Part shown: positions 26,230 through 37,643 of the stretch, piece after piece
Layout of the letters: the number at the start of each line of letters is the position of its first letter
How positions within the stretch are numbered: the first letter of the stretch is position 1
Origin: Ceratorhiza oryzae-sativae
Taxonomy: Eukaryota > Basidiomycota > Agaricomycetes > Cantharellales > Ceratobasidiaceae
Direction: 5' to 3'
Length of the DNA stretch: 64,000 nucleotides
Assembly (NCBI GenBank): GCA_030998015.1
Contig: JARWMV010000252.1
Coordinates: forward strand, 248,001 to 312,000
Notes under the pieces: generated by a model
The model's input: only the letters and a program-made list of their open reading frames with translations
What the model was told of the DNA's origin: nothing
Databases searched by the model: none
Made by a program: the position numbers and the translations under genes

Positions 26230-27696
26230 CTAGTCGAGATGAGGGTTGTTCTCAACAAAATACTCGTGCGAGCTGAGAAAAGGTATCAGCCACGTATCCA
26301 AAGACAAATCGTTAGACTCACTCGGCGTTCATAACGGCATGGTCGGGGTTGCTCTTTGCAAGGTCCTGTGCTCCACTTTCGCCATACGCAAAATCATCAG
26401 TGCCTCCGATCTTGGTAAAATGAGTACCCTCGTGAACAATCGTTCCAGCCTTGGAGTCTGTGCCGTTGGCCGGAGCTCTCCAAAACGCGCCACACAAATG
26501 GATCACAGGGAACTTGTTGGGGTACACAAAGGCGTACGTGTCAGCCTGGTTGCACGAACAATCAAACTCGAATTTGTGCGGCATGCCGGTCAGGTTCGCA
26601 TAATGACCTTTGACGATCGCGGTCCGGTTGTCGGCCTTGGCTCCAAACCATGTGGTCATGCGCTCGCCCAGCGTGCCATTCAGGTACGAGTTGGCGTTGG
26701 CGATGTAGTGGTCTGCGAATGGGAGTGCCTCGGCAATATCCTTTTGTTGTTCTGCGGAGCAGTTAATGAACGTGGATTCGCCTGCCCGACGGATCATCCT
26801 GGTTCCTGCTCCAAGTCGCTCGGCGATCGAATCGATGGATGGTACACCAGTCGAAACCAAACCCTTGACAGACTTGAGTTTGGCACCAGCCAGGACGTTG
26901 AGCGTGGCCCACTTGTCCGCCTCCTGGCCAGTAACGAGTTTAGCCGGGACCGACGAAAGCGTGCCATCGTCCTCAACAACAGTCAAGTATTCGGCGGGAG
27001 CCGTAAGTTTCACAGTGTAGGTTCCGGGAGATTGAAAGTTATACATTCCTGCGACTAGAATCGGAAGAAGTTAGAGCGGATGTCAGAACCGTGTGCTTCG
27101 GTCATGGGGTAACTAGGGAAAATGACGTACGGTCATGAATGATGGTTTTGTTTTCGCCGGGCTGGAGCACGATGAACGCGCTGTCGTCGCCAAGAGACGC
27201 GGCAGTCGACGGATTATACTATGGCACGGCAAGGGTATGGTTGAATTCATGAGAATCCAGAAAATATCAAAGGATCATACCTTGACTCGGAGTGCGTCAA
27301 CGCCAACTGGTACGCCAGAACCTTTGGCTAGGGCTCCATTAGGACCGACTGCGGGGAGGGGAACAATTTTGAATGTGTAGGTTTTCCAAGTGCTCAGAGG
27401 GCCTTGGGCATGTGTAAGTAACCAATACGTTTATGAGTAAGCATGGAATGTACCATTGGGGTCCTTGAGGATCTTGACCGCCTTGGGTCCTTGATTTATG
27501 ATGGTTGCAGCAACAGTGAAGTCGTCAGGTCAGTCATATCATCCTGGGTTTTGACCTGAAGCATAAGGGAGTGGTAGGCCGAGCGCTCGGCGACGGCGTG
27601 ATGAACTCGTGGTGAGTGAGCACTGTCATGGGCTGAAGGAATGGCTGCTGAGAGCGACGCAGAGAAAAGAGCGGCAATGAGTGTGGAGGAGCGCAT
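26230..27696 (-). CDS. M35 metalloendopeptidase (peptidyl-Lys / deuterolysin family), secreted
   Basis: Signal peptide MRSSTLIAALFSASLSAAIP, then a propeptide-like region with FTVAATIINQGPKAV, YTFKIVPLPAVGPNG and PSTAASLGDDSAFIVLQPGE. The catalytic domain has CSAEQQKDIAEAL, VIHLCGAFWRAP, the zinc motif TIVHEGTHF and the aspzincin aspartate in GTDDFAYGE, with a final exon SHEYFVENNPHLD. Members cleave before lysine or act broadly on extracellular protein. Six exons. The first exon loses frame at AA (27519-27520 on the plus strand), where one base is missing (expected TTF, given TSL). Confidence 0.88.
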
Positions 27697-28142
27697 TTTT
27701 GGACCAAGACCACAAAGAGGAAAAGAAAATGCCTAAAGAGTTGAGCGACTGCTCTTCGTGAGCGCGACGATTTAAGTCGTAGACTGCGCCAAGGACCCTG
27801 AGCTTCGTTCCGATGGCGGCTCATCGTGAAATCAAATCGTAGCGCTTCGACGTCTCACAAAGAACGCAATTGTCATAACCACGGTGGGTCGCCAAAAGAA
27901 GCCCCGTCTCCTCAAGGTCTCAAGAACTCCTCGGCTAGCAATGAATATCGTGGTCGCTGTCACCTGCCGATGATCTGTACAGACTTTCGGACGATTTGAG
28001 TTCTTGCTATCTCTCTGGGGTAGGAAGCATTGTGTTATTCAAAGAAGAGTCGTATCATGCGCCCATAAAACTTGGCGGCCATTTCACCACCGTCTACCGA
28101 GTACTCTGCCTCTGACCTTGTGGAAGCGTAAAAACGGCTACG
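27697..28142. other. Divergent promoter region, M35 peptidase / permease
   Basis: 445 bases between two divergent starts. Nothing coding; no clear TATA on the permease side. Confidence 0.4.
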
Positions 28143-30118
28143 ATGTCCAATAAATCTGAACATTCAAATTCTGCGCCACCAATATCTCAGACTGAATCGG
28201 CTCCATCGACGGCGACCGTCTCGCGAGGATGGGTGCGGCCAATTTGATGTTGCGCTCTTGATATATTCGTACATTTACGACATTTTAGGGTACAAGCCCG
28301 AACTGAAACGAAACCTAAGCATTTGGTCACTTTTGGGGTTGGGATTTAGCGTAAGCAATAGCTGGTGGGGTGCTAGCGCTTCGTTGGCGGCCGGAATACT
28401 AAGTGGGGGTCCTGGTACGAAATCATCATATTTGATTCTAGCTCCAGAGTTGATTTGATCGCATGGCAGTATTAATGATATACGGCATCCTCTTTCTCTC
28501 CCTTGTTGCGACTTGCGTGGGCTCATCTCTGGCTGAACTAGCCAGTGCGATGCCTAATTCTGGCGGCCAGTATTATTGGGCTAGTCGACTGGCTCCTCGA
28601 AAACACGCGCCGTTCTTGGCGTTCCTCACGGGCGCACTCAACCTGGCTGGAGCTATTTTCGCAAGCTCGAGCGTTGCGCTCAGTCTTGCTATATCGTTTG
28701 TGGGATTGTACGTGCTAGGACACCCGGGCTTGTAAGTAAAATTCTGTACTAGAAGTAATGCGTTTAGCCGAGCTGTCTGATTAGTGTTCCGTCACCATGG
28801 ATGACCTTTCTTGCGTATCAACTTGTCAACCTTTTCGGAGTGCTCTTCAATTGCCATCAATTGATCTTACCGCCTGTTTCACTTTTCTGCTTGTACATCT
28901 CAGTTTTTGGCTGCATCATTTCAACTATTGTTGTACCTGCAGTCAGCCAGACGAAGCAGCCTGCGACCTTCGTATTCGCGACATTTATTAATGAGACAGG
29001 ATGGACTAACAATTCAATTGCATTCATTGTAGGATTGATTTCACCTGCCTGGTGCGTTCACCTCGCTAATGGGCCTCGCCTTCGTTAGTAATAAACGTAC
29101 AGGTGCTTCGGAGCATTAGACGTTGCCACCCACCTCGCAGAAGAAATTCACCAGCCTGAGCGCATGATCCCCAGGAGCATACTCTGCACAGTCGCCGTTG
29201 GTCTCGTTTCCGCACTCGCATATTGTACGGCCATGTTCTTCAGCCTATCCGACTACAAATCCGTCGTTAATTCTCCCACCGGCGTACCAATCCTTGAGTT
29301 ATATTACCAGAGCATGAGGCAGAGTTTTGCGGGCGCGCCGTGTTGCAGACGATATTTATTTTGACCGGATTTGGGTGTTTTGTCGCATGTCGTGAGTGAT
29401 TAGCTTTTTTCGTTGCACACCATAACGAGCCTGGATCGGTAGATACTTGGCAAGCCCGCTTGGCTTGGTCTTTCTCGCGAGATGGAGGATTGCCTGGTCA
29501 AAGATATGGTCTGTTGTAGATCCAAAAGCAGGTATATGCGCATGGGTCCACTTGTTCTCTTGGCTCTGGACTGACCCAATTGTTCACCAGGCGTACCGAT
29601 TAATGCTCATTTAATGAGTTGCACTTGGGTTGCAATTCTCGGTTGTTTACACCTTGCCTCGACTACGCCTTCAACAGGTAGCGTTATAATTCTATAAAAT
29701 TTCCGCACTGGGATACTCATTTGACTCCCACTAATGCAGTATTATTACCGGCTGTATCACGTTTCTCTATCTCTCATATTCGATCCCTGTATCATGCCTT
29801 CTGCTTCGGGGTCGCTCACTCTTGAGCATGGCCCATTCTGGCTGGGGCGCATGGGTCTTGTTGCGAATATCGGGCTACTGAGTTGGACACTATTTAGTCT
29901 AGTATTTTTTAGTTTTCCGTTTGTGATGCCCGTCACACCTGGTAAGCAGTCGATCTTTGTTCTTTAAAAGGAGTACTGATAGCATGCATTCTTGATGATA
30001 AAGCAATATGAACTATGTTAGTGTTGTGATAGTGGGGTACATTGTGTACTTATGTGTTTATTGGTGGATCCGTGGACGAAAAGTCTTTCGAGTTCCAGAA
30101 ATGGATCAGAAGCTCTAG
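28143..30118 (+). CDS. Amino-acid / GABA-type permease (APC superfamily)
   Basis: Fungal 12-helix amino-acid permease of the GABA/choline transporter (Uga4/Hnm1) group. Landmarks: YKPELKRNLSIWSLLGLGFS, then SNSWWGASASLAAGILSGGP, SLAELASAMPNSGGQYYWAS, HPGFVPSPWMTFLAYQLVN, FGALDVATHLAEEIHQPER, PRSILCTVAVGLVSALAY, WQARLAWSFSRDGGLPGQRY and the final GRKVFRVPEMDQKL. Substrate cannot be fixed: GABA, polyamine and choline carriers share these motifs. The frame slips by one missing base at GGG 28231, near 29336 (FAGA/AVLQ), 29505 (RY/SVVDP), 29824 (SLL/EHGP) and 29941 (CCTG before the last intron). Helices between the slips look normal, so I treat it as one gene with sequence errors. Confidence 0.82.
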
Positions 30119-30169
30119 GTTTTATCAATACTTGTAGCATACAGATAAATACGGGTTACATACAACCAA

Positions 30170-30537
30170 CTACAAATACACTCCATACTTCTTGGCCCAC
30201 TTCAATTTCTCTTTATTAAACTCTTCCTCAATCGATTCAGCTGCTCGCCATATCCGCCTCCGATTCCTCAACGAGTGGCTCTCGACATAGCACCGCCTCA
30301 TGTACTCCCAACCAAGTGCCCTGTCGCCGTTTCTCTCATTCCACCATTTCAATTCTGCTTCTCCGTGCGGCAAACACCACTGCGCGCGCGTGAATTCATA
30401 TATCCATTTGCTATGGTGTCGCGAGCGTCCAGGGTACCAAGTAACTGGTAGTGGAGCCTTTTGCTGGTTGACGCGACGGAAACGATGTCGGATAGTGAGA
30501 GATACGAGAATATGGTGTATAAAACGTCAAGATGCAT
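30170..30537 (-). CDS. Short F-box protein
   Basis: MHLDVLYTIFSYLSLSDIV, then VASTSKRLHYQLL is an F-box (LPxDVLxxIFSYL type), expected to bind Skp1 in an SCF ubiquitin ligase. It is followed by KWIYEFTRAQWCLPHGEAEL and a charged helix ending WAKKYGVYL. This tail recurs in expanded F-box families of Agaricomycetes. One base is missing in TTT at 30407-30409 between the F-box and the tail. About 123 residues. The start is uncertain because an open frame extends further upstream and an exon may be missing. Confidence 0.6.
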
Positions 30538-30668
30538 TTCCGAAAGCCGCAAGCGGTTCTCTGGAGGTGCTAGTGGGCTCGTTACGGAAAAGGCTACTGG
30601 TTGTTCTCGAGGCGGGAGTGGCCCTCAATAGGAAATCTGTTTGGGGAGATTTCAAGCAGCGGTTTGAC

Positions 30669-31528
30669 TCAACGAGAGATACACTCACCGGTCCGGACGC
30701 ATCCACATCCAAAACCTGCGGATCGTAGCAGCTCTGCAATTTCTTCAGATGTCTCCCTGTATTCGAGCATCTGTATGTCTTGTAATGTATATTCTCCAAA
30801 GAGCCAGGCGTCATGGCATAGGTAACGGTTTAACAAGGCACCATAGTCAACCCCATTTATACCGTCATGATGATTCTGGATACCGTAGTTTCCTTCCAAG
30901 TGACCTCTCGATAATACAAGGAGCCACAGGTTATATGGCGTCATTCGACCATTAGTTGCCGCCTCTAGTATAGAAAGCATGGCGGTAATAGCATAGAAGT
31001 AAGCACCCTCAGAAACAGCGACATGAATATGCGGATCTGGGCTGAGATCGAACTGCAAGCTTCCATAAATAAACCTGTCGCCCATACACCACCCGTGTAG
31101 AGCGCGAATGTGCTCCTTTGGGAAGGCTAGAGCTTCGACAAAACTATTCAGAAATTCTTGCTCTTTGAGTGCCGGTTAGTAGGAATGAGACAATGCAAAC
31201 CATGGACGAGATTTACCATGTTCCCGCATGTTATTGGTTCTGAAAATTCCTACTCAGCAGTTCAAAACGTGCTACACTATTACGAGATAACAGAAAATGA
31301 CCTATAGAGGTAAGTGCTTGAGTGCTCTCACGTTCGTCGGAGCTCTTCAATAATTCCAGTGCAGCGAGGACTTTTGGACCAAACTTCCTTTTGTTAGTTA
31401 GCGAGTTCAGGGCATCCTCTACTGCTGGGGAACAACGAGATATCTGCACCAGTAAAATAAACTCTCAAGGCCCGGGTAATGTGTCAAAAACAGCTTACAT
31501 GACAGAAAACAGCTTCTAAGACAGCCAT
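30669..31528 (-). CDS. Uncharacterised protein
   Basis: Three exons: MAVLEAVFCH, then ISRCSPAVEDALNSLTNKRK to about ARFELLS, then QEFLNSFVEALAFPKEHIRA to a C-terminus with EIAELLRSAGFGCGC. About 235 residues, no signal peptide. It has an N-terminal helical part and a middle segment FIYGSLQFDLSPDPHIHVAV. Exon 2 needs one more G near 31242 to reach its donor in frame; without it, a stop appears just before the splice site. The two cysteine-flanked glycines near the end do not match a known zinc-binding pattern. I do not recognise the family. Confidence 0.5.
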
Positions 31529-31990
31529 TGAGACGAGGTGGTCGTCGGGTGAGACTGGCGAGCTCCTAGATAGGCGTATATATATGAAATGGTCGTGTGG
31601 CTTTTCCTAGCGTGCTAGCCAGCCTCGAACTACCCGCGTGGAAGCTCCGCGCACGCTTTCTACAGCCCCTGATAATTCACTCATGCCACAGGGAGTTAGA
31701 GCGTTTACCCCGGATGGGGCAAGAGGACCCTGTTATCGCGAAGAATTACGATGACAACCGTGTAATCGGTGAGTATATGCTCACCGAGAACTTTAAGTAC
31801 ACATCTGGAGCGGGGGAAACACCTCATATTGTGCAGCAAGAGCATTATGTTGACGAACCATGATATATTCGCACCGGCGTTGTTGATACAGATGCTCGGG
31901 TCTATTAGAAATTGAACAAAGTGCACAGCAAATAAACTTAATGAAACAGAATGTAAAATGCACGCATGATTAAAACATTGAACGAAAACC
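31529..31990. other. Intergenic, no gene supported
   Basis: Promoter of the uncharacterised gene and 3' flank of the BRCA2-like gene. gcgtatatatatgaaa at about 31573 could be a TATA element for the minus-strand gene. The plus-strand frame at 31597-31863 has no supporting features. Confidence 0.4.
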
Positions 31991-34900
31991 TTATGGCCCA
32001 GAGATTACAGTCCATTTCGTGTCTCTTCTCGTGCTAAGGTATATATCACCTGTATCGTGTCCTTTTCTCCAGGAACTTGGTTGGCTTGGCTGAACATTTG
32101 CAAGCTGAAGGTGATGGTTTAGTCTAGATTTAGACGCTGAGTTTTAGGAACCAACCAGATATCGTTGCCCTGCGCGCAAGGAATCGCCGGAAAAGGACAA
32201 CACATCCCACACAGTGATCTGTGCCACACGTCCCGTTGGTTTCGTAACGCGCGGGCATCTTTGATAACCAATACACGGAAATTGCGAACTTTGCGGGGCG
32301 GACAAGCGCTCTGGGAGTGGCAAAAGCTTAAGAGCAAAACTAAGCATGGGAGGGGTTGGCTTTACCATGAGTTCACGTTCTAATACCTCCTCTCGGCGCT
32401 CATATAATTCGTTGTGCTTGTTCTGGATAGCACCTACAAGCCACGCGGCTTCGGTAGGCGAGAATCGGCGCGCTTTCAGCACCTCAGGATCGAATTCAGC
32501 GTCTTCGAATTCCTCGATAAAGCTCTCCGTTTGGTTGGCAGGCGAAGCTGGTAAATTCATACATTGGTATCTAGGGTTGAGCTGTGCAGACCCAGACTTA
32601 CCTTCAGGATTCGCATCGATTCCTCTCGCCGTGCTTCCAAGTTTATCAATGGCAGCTTTCATCCGCTCCAGCTGTTTTTCAAAACGTATGCGCCACTTGC
32701 TGGCCTCGTTATTGCGAAGCTCCTGAATTAAAGGTATCAGTCGACCTTGATTCATCATTCTCTCACCCCACTAGATCGTACCTCCCATGCTCTCTGTGCT
32801 TCGTCTTCTGCACTTTGGTCAAACGGCTTGCTTGATCGCCCCGTCTGATCGGTTTCGACGAAACCGATGGGAAATATTTTTGTGACTTGTATGTCCAGTA
32901 ACGCTATCAGGCCACCGTCCGCCGTGAGACTTCGAAGCGAAGCGATAAACGGGCAAGGCTGGAACCCCAATCGAGCGTCCCAAGGCGCCAGAGAAGTTGA
33001 GTTACCTCCGATCTTGAGAACGGAAGAGTGATAAGCTTTCAGAACCTCTTTCCCCTCGTTACCGCCTTCAAGCTGCGGTCCAGCTGTCAATTGGTGGCCC
33101 AAAAAAGTCAAAATAACGTACCCTGGCGCCAGATACTGCAATTTTTCGCCCAACCACGAGTTTGCCCTTATATGCTGCACGCGCAAGTGACTTGTCGGAT
33201 ACCGTACGAATTCGATACCATCCGTCAGTGAGCTCGATTTCTGCCTCATCGTTACCTTGCAGACGAATCTCGCTAACACAAAGTATCATAGCTTGTGCAG
33301 GTGACGCATCACGCTCTTGAATCAGTCGGATGGCTGGACGTTCAGCGCGGTTAATTTCACGCTCATATCTAGGATTGCGTCAGAAAAGAAGCAAGGGCTA
33401 CAACCAACAGCAATTCTTCGCACCTATACAGCATTTGTCTTAGCGCTTCCTCCCAACTCCATTTCCCGTTCGTCTCTTCAACGCCGGTACGAGCTAACCC
33501 AGCGAGTTTCCACACTATTTGTCCCCAGTGGTTTTTGGCCCATTCTCTATTTGCGAGGGTGCACCCACGCTCTTGTAATATCGATAATGCTTCGACATAA
33601 CCACCTTGTGGAAAAGATAACTCGGACGCTGCTTTGAGCGTAAGGTAGGGACTGGTGCAGAACAAGGGAAAGTCTCCCGAGTCAAGAAAATCAAGCGTAG
33701 AGCGGTAAAGGCACATACATATTAAGCTCTAGCGTTACCGACTGCTTCTTCGCGTCAGACGAACTCGCAACCCCAGCTTCGCGCAGGCTCTTTCTACCAG
33801 CAATTCGACCTAAATGCCAATTAGATATAAATTCGATCGTATAGCTATACCTACTCACGGGTGTCAAAGACTGCTCTTTCTAAAGCCTGTCGTTCCTTCT
33901 CTGCTTCGAGAGCCCTAGTGATACCCGATATGCCAGCGCCGGCCCGGCCGCCGCTTGGAGGAACACCCTTCACTAGTGTAGGTGTCCCGTTCTGTCTAGG
34001 ACCAGCTCGAGCCGGCGTTGACTTGTTCCTCGCATCCAACATTTCTCTTCCTTTCTCACCAGGAGCCATGCCGGGCTTGAACGGAGTCATGAACGCGGGC
34101 ACTTTGGACTTTGGTTTGCGTTGTGACAACCCCAGCCGGTAAAGCGTCGATGGAGCAGCCTGCGACAGCAGCGGAGTTTGGCTGGAGGAGAAAAGCGGGG
34201 ATTGGACGGAAGAGATAGATACCCCGTCTGCTGGGTATCGTAAGGCTGTCGAGGGGCGAACTGGTGTCTTGAATGGCGCAGTGGAACGATGATCAAGTGT
34301 TCCCTTCATATGGGCCCTAGAAGAGAACGGATTTTCCAAGTCTTTTGACAAAGTCGGAGGGGGCATACTAGTTGATTCTACTGTGGGTTGCGTGAGCTCC
34401 GAAGTCGTGTAAGAGGTTTCTGGTCGATTGTCGTCAAGGTTTTCCATCGATCGAAGTATATTTCTAGGCGAGGATGGGGGCTGAGGCATAGCACGCACTG
34501 GGGGCGTTTCTCGTTGTTTTCCTTTTCCCTTAGAGTCTAAAGGATAGTCAACACCTGGACGATCAACAGATTCAAGGAGCCCCGTGCCGGACTCGTTGAC
34601 ATCCATTTCGTCCGTCAGAGGTGTCACTTTATCTCCTCCACAAGTTTCGGACACAGCCTTGGAGCTTGACCCGCCTGTGGCAGTCTAGCTCGCACTTGAG
34701 GTTTCCATTTGGTGTCCTTTTGGTACGCCATGAGTTTATCAGCTGAGGCTTTAATCTGGTCTTCGGTCAAAGGCATTAAAGCTCCAGAACCTCCAGCCAG
34801 CTTGACGTCTAACTTTTTGACCGGTTTGGAGAATGTGCTACTCGAAGCTAGCTCGGATCGATCAATAGGGACCTGGCTGGCGGGCATAAAGGTTGGCATA

Positions 34901-35989
34901 GCGTCATCATAGAATATATTTATGGACGCAGCTGAGAATTCGGCGGCGGGCTTAATCAGTGCGCCGAAATCAATGTCCTCTTCTTTCTCGTTTTCTTCTA
35001 GAGGCGCCGGGAGAGGTACGGGTTTGGAATCCACAGATGATTTAAGTAGTTCAGCTAGTTCAGCCGCTGGGGCCGGATTAATCGCTTGATGAGCTGGGGG
35101 CTTGGGTGGGGGGATTTTTCGAGCCCGAGCCTGGGGTTTCCATCGTGTGTCCTGTTGATAGCTCATCAACTTTTGAGCAGACGCCTTGATATCCTCGACA
35201 GAAATAGGTCTAAGAGAACCTCCCCCACCAGCAAGTTTAATCCCATATTTAGTAGGTTTCGAACGAGCAGTCATGGTGGACGCCAGCTCGGACTTGTCGA
35301 TGGGAACTTGACTAGCAGGCATGAAAGTTGGCATGTCCAGGTCAGAAAGCACGGCTGAAGTCGAAGCGAATCCAACGGCTATAGGAATAGAGGCATATGC
35401 ACCAAAGTCAATGTCTTCTTCTTTAGGGGCACCTTCGTCTAATGTTGGAAGATCTGGTGGTGGTCGATGAGATGATGCAGAAGGCTTGCGTGAAGGCGAG
35501 CCATTTGATACAGAGTATTGAGAAGAGGATGGATATTCACCTTGGGATAGCCATTAGCTATTTCACACAAGTCGTGAAAAGAATAAACTCACCATGGATC
35601 GTTCCAATGGTATACGGCTCCCCAGCATCAGCTTCGCCCTGACTCGATGGTACCTCATCCTCATCCTCATCACCTCGGGTATTAGCCCCGTCAAGAAACT
35701 GATCGTCTCCTGAGTTCGCAACACATGTAACATCGACGCTAGGATCAGGTTGAAACACATCATACTCGTCGACCATCTGGAGCGCCTCATCGTCAAAGTC
35801 GATCTCGGACCCAAAGAACTCCGAGAACGAGTCTCCTTGCGCCACATGCTGCTCCTCTTGAGTTGCCTGCTCGTCGCTTAGACGCGGGCGTTTTCGCGCG
35901 CCTGGGGAGCCATAATCGGATGCTTTCACAAAGTTAGCTTGGCCATATATATTGCCGTGTTATTTACCTTTGCGGGTAGGCGTCGCCAT
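31991..35989 (-). CDS. BRCA2/Brh2-like recombination mediator
   Basis: Starts MATPTRK (35989), then ASDYGSPGARKRPRLSDEQ. An acidic N-terminal region holds two 72-residue repeats (35334-35119 and 34899-34684), each opening MPTFMPASQVPID. The DNA-binding region is diagnostic. The helical domain has REWAKNHWGQIVWKLAGLAR, WSWEEALRQMLYRYE; OB1 has LTDGWYRIRTVSDKSLARAA, GRKIAVSGARV and APWDARLGFQP; a charged helical tower-like insert follows; OB2 has VRNFRVLVIKDA, AQITVWDVLSFSGDSL, and the ending GDIYLSTRRDTKW, VISGP. This architecture loads Rad51 on single-stranded DNA. Introns lie at about 35.95, 35.58, 33.8, 33.4, 32.75, 32.55, 32.33 and 32.1 kb. Single bases appear missing in the AAA at about 32257 and near 34680 (CC). 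Confidence 0.87.
34684..34899 (-). repeat. BRC-like repeat 2 of the BRCA2-like protein
   Basis: Second 72-codon unit, MPTFMPASQVPIDRSEL to KWKPQVRAR, nearly identical to repeat 1 over its first 19 residues and diverged in the middle. EEDIDFGA precedes it as well, so the duplicated unit is closer to 100 residues. Confidence 0.6.
35119..35334 (-). repeat. BRC-like repeat 1 of the BRCA2-like protein
   Basis: 72-codon unit from MPTFMPASQVPIDKSEL to RWKPQARAR. FMPAS followed by a Ser-Glu-Leu fits the FxxA core of Rad51-binding BRC repeats; a distal part SVEDIKASAQKL may be the second, LFxx-type contact. The acidic motif EEDIDFGA lies just upstream, as in repeat 2. Confidence 0.6.
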
Positions 35990-36075
35990 ATCGTGGTCGG
36001 GTCAGGATCGCTACGCGCCAGTCACATGATCACACTCTGATTACATCACTCGCTACGTTACACACATCGACCAAG

Positions 36076-37282
36076 TTACACCCCCGCCTTTTTCATCGCG
36101 CCCAGAGCCAACTGGACGAGCCCGGTTTCAGCAGTCTGGAAACGAGCAAGCGCGTCATTCATCAGCTCAACTATCGCGTCGTCGGACAATGCGTTGCGCA
36201 GCTCCGTAGCGGGTTCATCTAAAGAAAACTTCATCGACTCGGTTTTGGTAGGTTCGGATGGCAACTTGTATGCCGCAACAGCCTTGTTCGCTATCTTTTC
36301 CCACTCGGGTGTCAGCTGGATTGAAGAGAGATGCTCCAAGACGGCCCCCGAGAGAGTGGCGTGATCAACGCCCGTTAGGCACACGGCCTCGTTTGCTGTG
36401 ACCAGACTAGATACCTCAAATCGTGAGTTGTAGTTTAAAGAGATAAAGTTATATGCGCACCTAGCAGCCATTACCTTCGTCTCAGTAATACCCCTCCTTC
36501 TAAACTCGACCTGGATATCTCGCAGCGCCATCATACCTCTCATTTCAAGCAGAGGTTCGGCGTACACGACATGCTTTCCATCCGGGAAATGAACCCACAA
36601 CGGATTCACATACGGCGCAACATATGCACACCCAACCGCAGCCGCAGCCACAGCTTGTCCAACACAGAAGCAAGTTGTGGCCAGAGTGCGAATCGGCTTG
36701 TCCAAGTGTTCAAGAATCTGACAGGCACGAAGACCTTCAACCGTCGAGGGAATTTTTATGCACACGCGTTCTCGAGGGACACCCGCCAAGCCATAGAGGC
36801 GAACGAGTTGTTGTGCATGTCCGACTGTCCCGGCTGTGTCGTACGCAAGACTGGGAAGGGTTTGAGCATGGACGTATCCTTTCGGATCGAGGTGTGGGAG
36901 GACTCGAGCACCCAAGGCCACGGTCTACAGAAGCATAACTACTTAGTCTAAGGCTACACTCGTACACACGTCCCAGCTCACCATAAAGTCAACTGCCAAT
37001 TGAGCAACCAAGTTCTCATTCGTAATCCCGTCTTCTTTTGCGAGCTTCACCGCTGCCTGGATACTTTCTGGAATGATGGACTGATGTGCTGGTTTAGACA
37101 TCTCGCCAAGAACGATAGCCTGGTTCGAAGTCATATCATGACAAGGCTTGTACTTTTCCGCAACTGTATCCAAAATTTAAACCGATTACCCGAAAAGTCA
37201 AGAACGTAAACTCACTGGTGGCGTCATTGGAATCGACATCCACCACCGTATGCTTCCTCAAATTTTCCAATAAAGTCACCAT
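36076..37282 (-). CDS. Transaldolase family protein, divergent clade
   Basis: MVTLLENLRKHTVVDVDSND, then YKPCHDMTSNQAIVLGEM, then RVLPHLDPKGYVHAQTLPSL. The Schiff-base lysine is in RVCIKIPSTVEGLRA, followed by TLATTCFCVGQAVAAAAVGC, YVAPYVNP and KVMAARCAYN. The fold and lysine belong to transaldolases, which move a dihydroxyacetone unit in the pentose phosphate pathway. The usual DATTNPSLI block reads DMTSNQAIV here and the sugar-phosphate loop differs, so it belongs to a fungal side branch, and activity on the classic substrates is not assured. C-terminus VQLALGAMKKAGV. Three or four exons; a 5' exon before 37282 may be untranslated. Only 86 bases separate its stop from the BRCA2-like start. 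Confidence 0.78.
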
Positions 37283-37643
37283 CTCGCACTGCAACCGGCC
37301 GTAAACATCACCTCTCGATCAGCTCCTCCACCCATGCACTCACCAGCCTCGGGGTTGCGAACTGCTCCAACCTACTCCCGCTCGTATGTTTAAATAGACC
37401 ACCGCATCATAGTATTCCCCGATCGTAAGGAGTCGGATAGCGGACCGGCGATTTTCAGTTGACGTATTTGAGACGAGTCAGGAGGTAAAGGGGGGATGCG
37501 CAAACGCGATTACCCGAAAAAATGCGCCGGATACACCACTACTCCTTCTACACATAGCTCACCACGATTCGCTTATTAATCTGTATTGAGACAACCTGAG
37601 TGGAAGGGCAAAGAGTAATAGCACAACTAGAATACAAACATAT

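Noticed and set aside
31597..31863. 88-codon plus-strand frame
   Set aside because: Sits in the promoter of a minus-strand gene, without introns, conserved motifs or start context.
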